32,886 bases of DNA, taken from Clostridiales bacterium UBA1390 (lineage in GTDB: Bacteria; Bacillota; Clostridia; Lachnospirales; Bianqueaceae). Location of the stretch: assembly GCA_002305315.1 (NCBI GenBank), contig DBQQ01000014.1, positions 1-32,886 on the forward strand, in the 5' to 3' direction. Shown here piece by piece: positions 1-6,034 of this stretch; position 1 is the stretch's first letter; each line of letters starts with the position of its first letter. The notes under the pieces were generated by a model. It saw only the letters and a program-made list of their open reading frames with translations. It searched no databases and was not told the origin of the DNA. Made by a program: the position numbers and the translations under genes.

Positions 1-20
1 CCAGTTTTAGTTTACCACTT

Positions 21-200
21 CAGATGTAACAATTTCCCGGTCAGACTAATGAGAAAATCCCTGGATTTCTCATTAGTCTTGGAGCGGATGTAACAATTTC
101 TCGGGGGCGACTAATGAGAAAAAACCCGGATTTCTCATTAGTCCTGAAGCGATGTAACAATTTCCTGGGGAGAGTAATGAGAAAACTCCGGGATTTCTCA
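21..200. repeat. 64-bp-period tandem array of inverted repeats
   Basis: Three copies of the core GATGTAACAATTTC lie at 23-36, 87-100 and 151-164, exactly 64 bp apart. Between the cores are inverted arms GACTAATGAGAAA (44-56, 109-121, and a variant at 172-184) and TTTCTCATTAGTC (66-78, 131-143, with a decayed copy near 195-200). Each core is therefore framed by arms that can pair, and each arm pair between cores also forms a near-perfect hairpin. A single further copy is present at 18729-18782. No coding potential was seen. The array lies downstream of a minus-strand lipoprotein operon and its terminator. Family and function are unknown to me. Confidence 0.9.
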
Positions 201-221
201 GTTTATGGAATGTCCAGGAAA

Positions 222-256
222 CGAAAAAGGAGTCCGGGCATTCACGGAACTCCTTA
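222..256 (-). terminator. Rho-independent terminator of the lipoprotein operon
   Basis: Read on the minus strand, AAGGAGT-T-CCG and CGG-ACTCCTT form a stem of about 10 bp with one bulge and an 8-nt loop (227-255), followed by a short T run (CTTTTTCG). It sits about 65 bp past the stop of the remnant paralog and closes the minus-strand transcription unit that starts at 3580. Confidence 0.7.
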
Positions 257-321
257 AGAGATCATACTCTTTCATTCTGTATCAATGGTGAGACAGCGTA
301 GGCATTTTGCAACGGCCCCCA

Positions 322-644
322 TTATAGAGTGCTCTCTATTTCCAGAATGCATTGCACAGGTTCTGCGGGATCTAGCGGAACTCTTACGATCCGAGAGGAC
401 TGCTTGGTAGCGGGATCGGGATTGATGTCATTGCATAGGATCCAGACCTGATCTTCGGCCAGCATTTTGGTTTCAAAGGTCCAGTTGCCGGTGGCAGGAA
501 GATCTTCGAATAGGAGACCTTCGCGGATCAGGTTTCCGTCAAAGTCTTTGATGCAATAGGAGGGAGAGACGTGTCAGCTTCTTCTGGAATGCCGCAGGAA
601 CAGAACAGGCAGAGAGCGAGAAGGAGTAAAAACGCTTTTTTCAA
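322..644 (-). pseudogene. Internally deleted, frameshifted lipoprotein paralog (DUF5050-like)
   Basis: The 5' part (644 to about 562) is almost identical to the neighbouring lipoprotein gene: an AGGAGG ribosome binding site, a TTG start and a lipoprotein signal peptide ending LCLFCSCGIPEEADTSL. The reading frame then runs into a TGA at 528-530. From about 561 a different frame encodes the C-terminal part of the same family: SYCIKDFDGNLIRE, then VPLDPAEPVQ, ending at TAA 322-324. This matches the ends of the two intact neighbours (IQDFDGN and VPLDPSKPIR; FQDYQGN and IPLDPSEPIQ). About 290 residues are missing and the two halves are joined out of frame at about position 561. It is a third tandem paralog inactivated by an internal deletion. 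The C-terminal segment differs clearly from both intact copies, so it was once a distinct gene. Confidence 0.85.
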
Positions 645-673
645 TGGAACCACCTCCTCATGATGGGAAAAAA

Positions 674-1846
674 TTATAGCAATTTTTCGAGTGTTAATAA
701 AGACTGAATAGGTTCAGAAGGATCTAGCGGTATTTCATAGAATAGAGTCGGGAGACCTTCTGGATCGACATCGGTCAAAAAAAGAAGCATTTTGTCTGTG
801 AGCAGAATGGGTGTGACACCCCAAACATCAATAGATAGAGAAGCATCGGTAATGAGGGGTTCTTCTCGAAGGAGATTGCCCTGATAATCTTGAAAGCAGA
901 TGGGAACATTGTAACGTCCATCTATTCCTCCGATGTAGGTATCTCCTAAGTAAAATATCAAAGAGGAATCAAGCTCCGAAAACAATGCAATCTCTTTGGT
1001 ATCGGTACAATATTGATAGAGAAGACTGGGTTGGGAGTCATCACCATAAGCCGAAAAGAAAAGATTTCCATTGGTAAAACGCATATCACAAATCAGATGG
1101 TTTTGTGCAAGGGTGTTCTCCGCCAGCTTGTCCAAGGAACCGGAAGCACTGTCATAGGCGTACAAAGAAATAGAGGAGGAGGCAATGGAAGAATCCTCAG
1201 CCAATGTGTAGGCTTCGATGCCTATATATACGGTGTTTCCAACAACTTGGTAGAAGTAGTCGTTTCCGACGACTTCTAAGACTGTTTTCGCTTCCTGCTC
1301 GGCATCTCCCAACACTTCCTGAGTGAGTTGGATCAGATTCTGACTCACGCCGTCAACGACGCTAGAAGTCGTTTGTATGGAGTAGATATAGCCGCGATGA
1401 AGCCAGACGGAATTCGCAATGCCGCCCTGAAGATATTGAACGGTTTCACGCTCCGTGCCATCTGGTTTTATACGCATTAGCGTATTTCCTTGCTGAACCC
1501 AGTAGATATAGCCGTCATAATACATTAGACTGCTGCCTCCTGCCAGATAGGCATTGCAAGAGGTATCCGAGTGATTGCATTCCGGTTTACCACAGAGAAT
1601 GCCGGAAATACCGCTTTCTTTATCATAATAATGTAAGAATGGATTGGTATCAGAGAAAAGATAATAGGCCGCTTCCGATTCATATAATTGCCGCCACTTC
1701 CCAAACTCATTAAGAAAATCGTACTCTGGCAGGAACTCCGCTGTATCAAACTGGTCATCTAGCAGGAGAGACGTGTCAGCTTCTTCTGGGGTGCCGCAGG
1801 AACAGAACAGGCAGAGAGCGAGAAGGAGTAAAAACGCCTTTTTCAA
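674..1846 (-). CDS. Propeller-type lipoprotein, DUF5050-like (paralog A)
   Basis: Predicted 390-aa exported lipoprotein. I chose the TTG at 1844-1846 because AGGAGG (1855-1860) is 8 nt upstream; the GTG three codons earlier overlaps the Shine-Dalgarno sequence. The N-terminus (MKKAFLLLLALCLFCSC) is a type II signal peptide with probable lipidation at Cys17. The body has repeated short strands of the YYDKESG, LYYDGYIYW and LHRGYIYSI kind, typical of the beta-propeller lipoproteins annotated as DUF5050-like in Clostridia. A Cys/His cluster C-x4-C-x-H-x4-C (about residues 85-97, core CGKPECNH) is shared with the upstream paralog. No enzymatic residues are recognised and the function is unknown. 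It follows paralog B by 27 bp with no terminator between, so the two are probably cotranscribed. Confidence 0.85.
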   Translation of the reverse strand: MKKAFLLLLALCLFCSCGTPEEADTSLLLDDQFDTAEFLPEYDFLNEFGKWRQLYESEAAYYLFSDTNPFLHYYDKESGISGILCGKPECNHSDTSCNAYLAGGSSLMYYDGYIYWVQQGNTLMRIKPDGTERETVQYLQGGIANSVWLHRGYIYSIQTTSSVVDGVSQNLIQLTQEVLGDAEQEAKTVLEVVGNDYFYQVVGNTVYIGIEAYTLAEDSSIASSSISLYAYDSASGSLDKLAENTLAQNHLICDMRFTNGNLFFSAYGDDSQPSLLYQYCTDTKEIALFSELDSSLIFYLGDTYIGGIDGRYNVPICFQDYQGNLLREEPLITDASLSIDVWGVTPILLTDKMLLFLTDVDPEGLPTLFYEIPLDPSEPIQSLLTLEKLL

Positions 1847-1873
1847 TGAAACCACCTCCTCATGAGTTGTGTT

Positions 1874-3058
1874 TTAAGTCAATTTATGTTCAATGGCAGC
1901 TAGGACTCGGATAGGTTTAGAGGGATCCAAAGGAACTTCATAGAGCGTATCGGGACTTCCTTCGGGGCGCAAATCGACAAGGAGAACAAGAACCTTATTG
2001 GATGTGAGGCATTTGGGAATCACGCCCCAAACGTCAATGGAAAGAGTTGGATCTGTAATGATCTGACCTTCACGAAGGACATTTCCGTCAAAATCCTGGA
2101 TGGAGAAAAGGACGTCATTTTGTCCTGTAACACCAAAGGCATAATTTTCGCCAAGATGAAGGGCCATGGCCAGACCTGTTTCGCGAACCAGATCAATGGA
2201 ATGTGTATTTGCGTTATACTGGTATAGGGCACTGTTTGTTTCGTTATACGCAGAAAAATATATTTTGTTTTCGAGACATCGCATATCTCGGAAATTAAAA
2301 GGAAAGGAATCAGATCTTTCCACAAGTGTATCTAGTTTGCCAGTAGCACTATCATAGGCATAGAGAGAAAGCGTGGATATCGTGCCGGTAGTGTCTTCGA
2401 CAGTGCTATATTGTTCTAAGCCAAGATAGATTGTGTTGCCAAGAACTTGATAGAAATAATCAACAGCTTCTTGTTCGAGTATAACAACGAGTTCTCGGTC
2501 GGGATCTCCCAATACTTCTTGAGAAAGCCGAATAGAGGTGGTGCTTTTGCCATCAACTACGCTGGAGATTTCCTGTATGGAGTAGATATAGCCGCGATGA
2601 AGCCAGACGGAACTGGATAAACCTCCCTGAAGAGACTGGAACGTTTCACGTTCAGTACCATCGAGCTTCATACGAAACAGTGTACTGGGCGCTTGTGTCC
2701 AATAAAGATACCCATCGTAGAGAGCCAGACCGCTGCCTCCCGCCAGATAAGCATTACAGGAGACATTGGAGTGATCACAATCCGGTTTACCGCACAGAAC
2801 CCCGGAAATGCCGCTTTCCTTATCATAGTAATATAGATAGGGATTATCAATCAGAGAGAAGTAATACGCCTGTTCCGATTCGCACATTTCACGCCACTTC
2901 CCAAACTCATTACGAAAATCGTACTCCGGCAGGAACTCCACTGTATCAAACTTGTCATCTAGCAGGAGAGACGTGTCAGCTTCTGCTGGGGTGCCGCAGG
3001 AGCTGAGTAGGCAAGAAAGAAGAATTATAAGAAAAGCTAAAAATGGTTTTTTATACAT
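1874..3058 (-). CDS. Propeller-type lipoprotein, DUF5050-like (paralog B)
   Basis: 394-aa exported lipoprotein. The signal peptide is MYKKPFLAFLIILLSCLLSSC with lipobox LSSC (lipidated Cys21). It is collinear with paralog A over its whole length and clearly a tandem duplicate; the leader-proximal EADTSLLLDD and FLPEYDF segments are nearly identical. It carries the same C-x4-C-x-H-x4-C cluster (about residues 89-101, core CGKPDCDH) and ends in VPLDPSKPIR. The ribosome binding site is modest (CGAGGT, about 8 nt before ATG). Only 22 bp separate its start from the hairpin terminator of the upstream secreted-protein gene, leaving no room for a promoter of its own. Its expression probably depends on readthrough. 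The function is unknown; extracellular ligand binding or a cell-surface structural role is a guess from fold type. Confidence 0.85.
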   Translation of the reverse strand: MYKKPFLAFLIILLSCLLSSCGTPAEADTSLLLDDKFDTVEFLPEYDFRNEFGKWREMCESEQAYYFSLIDNPYLYYYDKESGISGVLCGKPDCDHSNVSCNAYLAGGSGLALYDGYLYWTQAPSTLFRMKLDGTERETFQSLQGGLSSSVWLHRGYIYSIQEISSVVDGKSTTSIRLSQEVLGDPDRELVVILEQEAVDYFYQVLGNTIYLGLEQYSTVEDTTGTISTLSLYAYDSATGKLDTLVERSDSFPFNFRDMRCLENKIYFSAYNETNSALYQYNANTHSIDLVRETGLAMALHLGENYAFGVTGQNDVLFSIQDFDGNVLREGQIITDPTLSIDVWGVIPKCLTSNKVLVLLVDLRPEGSPDTLYEVPLDPSKPIRVLAAIEHKLT

Positions 3059-3080
3059 AGTTAGATACCTCGATAAAAGA

Positions 3081-3104
3081 AAGGGGGCAAAATATTGCCC
3101 CCTT
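3081..3104 (-). terminator. Hairpin terminator or attenuator between secreted protein and lipoproteins
   Basis: A perfect 10-bp stem AAGGGGGCAA/TTGCCCCCTT with a 4-nt loop. On the minus strand it is followed by TTTCTTTTATCG, a T-rich tail typical of intrinsic termination. It lies 19 bp past the stop of the small secreted protein and 22 bp before the start of lipoprotein B, so it probably sets the ratio of upstream to downstream transcript. Confidence 0.85.
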
Positions 3105-3122
3105 CAAATAAGATAAGGAACG

Positions 3123-3497
3123 TCATACATAAGGATGCGCAGTACCAACGACTTTACTCATACTTCCATAAAATGTAATCGTACCATGATTTGCACCACT
3201 GAGCTGGCTATTGTTATAATAAAAACCACCAGTTCCACCAGCGTTAAGGTTCAGCACAACATCCCCTGTTGCATTAAGAATGGTGCCACGAGCATATGTA
3301 TACACCGTTGAGTCATCAGTGTCCATGAAAGCCATAACACGAGAAGAGCTTACAATCTGAACACCACCAGAGTAGTAGACGCCATTGATGGTATTGGTAA
3401 CTTTGGCCAGAGAGCCAGCAGAGACAGCCAAAGTAGAGCCAGCGATCATCATCACGGACAATACCAACGCCAAGAGACGTTTGGAACGTTTTTTCAT
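3123..3497 (-). CDS. Small secreted protein of unknown function
   Basis: 124-aa protein. I chose the second ATG (3495-3497) because AAGGAGG ends 7 nt upstream of it, while the first ATG at 3503 is too close. A clear Sec signal peptide (KKRSKRLLALVLSVMMIAG...LAVSA) probably cleaves after about residue 27, leaving a mature domain of about 97 residues with no Cys. That domain is rich in Gly, Ser, Thr, Asn and Tyr (GVYYSGG, GGTGGFYYNNS, GTITFYGSM), suggesting a small all-beta extracellular domain. I do not recognise a family. It is the first gene behind a full-consensus promoter and precedes the two DUF5050-like lipoproteins, so it is probably the most highly expressed product of this unit. Confidence 0.8.
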   Translation of the reverse strand: MKKRSKRLLALVLSVMMIAGSTLAVSAGSLAKVTNTINGVYYSGGVQIVSSSRVMAFMDTDDSTVYTYARGTILNATGDVVLNLNAGGTGGFYYNNSQLSGANHGTITFYGSMSKVVGTAHPYV

Positions 3498-3551
3498 AAA
3501 CATACCTCCTTGAATTAAATTGAAAAGAAACGATCTCCTTTACTGTCTCTT

Positions 3552-3580
3552 ATTATATATGGAATGGTGCGCCTTGTCAA
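3552..3580 (-). promoter_or_regulatory. Consensus sigma-A promoter
   Basis: On the minus strand TTGACA (3575-3580), a 17-bp spacer and TATAAT (3552-3557) match the sigma-A consensus at all 12 positions. It drives the small secreted protein at 3123-3497 and, by readthrough, the lipoproteins. Confidence 0.9.
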
Positions 3581-3676
3581 CAGGGTTAGTAAAATTAATC
3601 AAAAAGATGACGCTGTGTATTGCCAAATATACAATTTAGACATGGTAGATTTGATGTAAGGAATATACCCATTGTG

Positions 3677-3728
3677 AAAAAAGAACATCCTTCTTCTTCC
3701 AAGAATGATAGGGAAAAAGAAGGATGTT
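3677..3728 (-). terminator. Rho-independent terminator of the murT-gatD-like operon
   Basis: AACATCCTTCTT (3684-3695) and AAGAAGGATGTT (3717-3728) form a perfect 12-bp stem with a 21-nt loop. On the minus strand it is followed by CTTTTTTC (3677-3683). It lies 7 bp after the stop of the GatD-like gene. The rest of the stretch 3504-3734 holds only the promoter at 3552-3580; nothing else was seen. Confidence 0.85.
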
Positions 3729-3734
3729 GTTCTG

Positions 3735-4451
3735 TTACAGCTGAAACTTCGTCTTAGGCGATAAAAATTCCTGCATACGCGCGTCGTAGGCGGCCTGGAT
3801 TTCTGCCTCATAGGCGACTGGTGCCTCGGTGGCGCCCATGGTATCGAGCAGCCAACGGGTGAGCCGCGGATTGTTGACCAGAATGGGGCCCAACTGCGTC
3901 GTCGCGATCAGATGATGATACAGGATCCCTTCGCGCTGGGAATCTTTATTGAGACCGATCCCCTTCTTACAGGGGACAAAAGGACAGGTGGAATTATCAC
4001 CGTACCAGAAGCTGAACTGGCTCTGGAAGCCCATGGTGTCAAACTGATCCTGAAAGCGACCCAGCACCAGGCCGTTGAAGCGGTCATAGTGGGAACGTTT
4101 GGCGGTGAAGGGCAGGAGCTTCAGCCCCTCGATCTTACGGCCGTCCCAGTTTTCAATCGACTCGAAGAGGATTTCTGCCGCGTTTCCGGTAAAGAGCATG
4201 GGAACATCCTGCTGGATCAGCTCCTGCAAGCGCACGCGATACGGCCGCAGAAACGCGATCAGCTTCTCCTGATACCGTTCCGTGGTAGGACCCATGTAGA
4301 TCAGATCCGGACGCTCGGAGGCAAACAGAGGTTCCGAGCCGTAGCGAGTGACGACCCATTCCGCCTCCGGCAGGCAGCACTCGAGATACTGCATATTGCC
4401 CAGATCGCCAAAGAGATTACAGATCTCCGGAAAAAGAATCTCAATCTTCAT
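3735..4451 (-). CDS. gatD: GatD-like glutamine amidotransferase-fold protein with degenerate catalytic site
   Basis: 238-aa protein starting at ATG 4449-4451 (MKIEILFPEICNLFGDLGN), 1 nt after the murT stop, with AAGGAGG inside the end of murT. Length, the N-terminal NLFGDLGNMQYL segment, the IYMGPTTERYQ segment and the C-terminal LGPILVNNP segment fit the GatD/CobB-CobQ-like class I amidotransferase family, which partners MurT in amidating lipid II D-glutamate. In characterised GatD the nucleophile lies in an (I/L)CGGYQ-type turn and a His lies in a YLHGP-type motif. Here the corresponding places read LFTGNAAE (Thr88 instead of Cys) and TQLGPI (Leu187 instead of His). If aligned correctly, it cannot hydrolyse glutamine by the usual route. 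The family call is good; activity is uncertain. Confidence 0.8.
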   Translation of the reverse strand: MKIEILFPEICNLFGDLGNMQYLECCLPEAEWVVTRYGSEPLFASERPDLIYMGPTTERYQEKLIAFLRPYRVRLQELIQQDVPMLFTGNAAEILFESIENWDGRKIEGLKLLPFTAKRSHYDRFNGLVLGRFQDQFDTMGFQSQFSFWYGDNSTCPFVPCKKGIGLNKDSQREGILYHHLIATTQLGPILVNNPRLTRWLLDTMGATEAPVAYEAEIQAAYDARMQEFLSPKTKFQL

Positions 4452-4452
4452 T

Positions 4453-5829
4453 TCACTCGCCCTCCTTTGTTTCGAGACGTGCGCGCAGCACGGCCTCGGC
4501 GGTTTTCGCGTGAGATACGGTATACACATCATACAGGAAGAAGATGGTGTCTGCCTGGGTTAGATCCACGGCAGAAGCCGCGTCGGCTTCCTGACGCACA
4601 CAGGTGATGCGGTCGGGGGAGATGCCGGCAATGAGGAGACGTACCCGGTAGTCCAGGTTGCGCACACCGCTGCAGACGATCTGCGTGATAGAGTCGTCCC
4701 GGAGAAACTCGAAATCCGCGTCGTACAGCCAGGAGATATTCTCGCTGGTGGTCTTGGCGTCGCCCAGATCGTCCACCATCAGGACCACGGCCTTGCGGCC
4801 CTCGTAGCGCCGGATAAAATCAAAGACGCGGGAGCAGGCCACCGGGTTCTGGCCCTTCGCGACAGAAAGGATCACATGCTTGCCGCCGATGTCGATCTCC
4901 TGGTAACGGCTCTTGACGATCTCGAGTTTTTCGATGGAGCGCTGCAGTTCAAGATCGGTCAGGCCAAATTCGGAGAGAAGAGCCACCGCCGCGGCCAGAT
5001 TATAGGTATCGGTCACCGAGGGGCCGACCATCTTCAGATCCGTTTCTTTTCCCTTCAGGCTCATATCCAGGCGGAGCGTATCCGGATGCACTTTTGTGAC
5101 CGCATAATCCAGCTGGGGCGAGGCAAAGTCGCACCGGGTACAGGCAGCGCGGCCGATATGATGATACCGGCGGAACTCAAAGCGAAGCGGCGCGCCGCAA
5201 TAGGGGCAGAGAGGCATATCCTGAATGCGGTTGTCCTCCGTCATCTCCTCGCCCTCCTGGGGCAGTACGCCGAAATAGACGCGGTCATTCTTGGGCGCCA
5301 GACGGGCGCTGATCAGATCGTCTCCATTGAGTACCAGTTTGGTGGAGGAAGGAATGTTCTGATCCAGAATGTCAAAAATAAACTCCGAGTGTGCGTTTCG
5401 CTTGAAAGAATCTCGGAACAGATTCGTACAAAGCAGAAGATCCGGACGCACATGGGGAAATACCAGGCGGGAGCTGCGCTCGTCCAGCTCCAGCACCGCC
5501 AGATCCTTGGTGGTGCGGCCGCGCCAGTCGATCGCGGAGATCATGGTCGTCACGATGCCGCCCAGAATATTGCTGCCGGCCCGGTTGCTCACGGGTTCGT
5601 ATCCATTATCAGAAAGGATATCGAGGACCATATTGACGGTGGTCGTCTTTCCGTTTGTGCCGGTAATGCCCAGAATCTGTTTCGGCATGTCCATGCGCGA
5701 GAGAAAATCCGGACAGATCTTCAGGGCCAGCACCCCCGGGTTATGAGTGCCATTTCGGTGCAGCACCCGAAGCACCTTAGTAAAGAGCTTGGCGCCATAT
5801 AGCGCCAGATAAAAACGAATGCCTTTCAT
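4453..5829 (-). CDS. murT: MurT-like Mur ligase (lipid II isoglutaminyl synthase subunit type)
   Basis: 458-aa Mur-ligase family protein, promoter-proximal gene of a two-gene operon with the GatD-like gene. The P-loop ITGTNGKTTT is at residues 55-64, the ELDE acidic motif at 114-117, and NLFRDSFKR follows, all typical of MurT. A Cys4 zinc-ribbon insertion is visible (CPYC at 208-211, CTRC at 230-233), a hallmark of MurT relative to MurC-F. The C-terminal domain contains the SWLYDADFE motif of the MurT C-terminal (DUF1727) domain. In characterised MurT the equivalent segment is D-x-SWIWD and an Asp there is thought to complete the GatD triad; here the residue is Asn364. The ribosome binding site is GAAAGGA, 8-9 nt before ATG 5829. 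It would act on lipid-linked peptidoglycan precursors at the cytoplasmic face. Confidence 0.88.
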   Translation of the reverse strand: MKGIRFYLALYGAKLFTKVLRVLHRNGTHNPGVLALKICPDFLSRMDMPKQILGITGTNGKTTTVNMVLDILSDNGYEPVSNRAGSNILGGIVTTMISAIDWRGRTTKDLAVLELDERSSRLVFPHVRPDLLLCTNLFRDSFKRNAHSEFIFDILDQNIPSSTKLVLNGDDLISARLAPKNDRVYFGVLPQEGEEMTEDNRIQDMPLCPYCGAPLRFEFRRYHHIGRAACTRCDFASPQLDYAVTKVHPDTLRLDMSLKGKETDLKMVGPSVTDTYNLAAAVALLSEFGLTDLELQRSIEKLEIVKSRYQEIDIGGKHVILSVAKGQNPVACSRVFDFIRRYEGRKAVVLMVDDLGDAKTTSENISWLYDADFEFLRDDSITQIVCSGVRNLDYRVRLLIAGISPDRITCVRQEADAASAVDLTQADTIFFLYDVYTVSHAKTAEAVLRARLETKEGE

Positions 5830-5898
5830 AAGCAGGATCCTTTCTGCGATCTATAGAAATTCTTGGCATATCCTAAAATAGAGAAAAAAGCCACGCCT

Positions 5899-5927
5899 AT
5901 TATATCAAATCCCACAGGGTTATGCAA
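5899..5927 (-). promoter_or_regulatory. murT: Sigma-A promoter of the murT operon
   Basis: On the minus strand TTGCAT (5922-5927), a 17-bp spacer and TATAAT (5899-5904). It lies about 70 bp upstream of the murT start, back to back with the promoter of the glycosidase operon on the other strand. Confidence 0.8.
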
Positions 5928-5962
5928 GGTTTCGGGAACTGCAAAATATTCATAAAAATTTG

Positions 5963-5991
5963 TTGGAAAGCAGAAGAAGAAATGCTATAAT
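5963..5991 (+). promoter_or_regulatory. Sigma-A promoter of the glycosidase-MocR operon
   Basis: TTGGAA (5963-5968), a 17-bp spacer and TATAAT (5986-5991) preceded by TGC, giving an extended -10. It lies 43 bp upstream of the first glycosidase gene. No clear operator dyad for the MocR protein was recognised between -10 and start. Confidence 0.8.
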
Positions 5992-6034
5992 ACGAGATAG
6001 AAGCCGTACCAAAAAATATAGGGGGTAAAGACGT

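Noticed and set aside
3123..3497. Bacteriocin of the lactococcin 972 type
   Set aside because: Size and signal peptide would fit, but I could not find the family's conserved segments and the neighbours are lipoproteins of another kind rather than its usual membrane and ABC partners.
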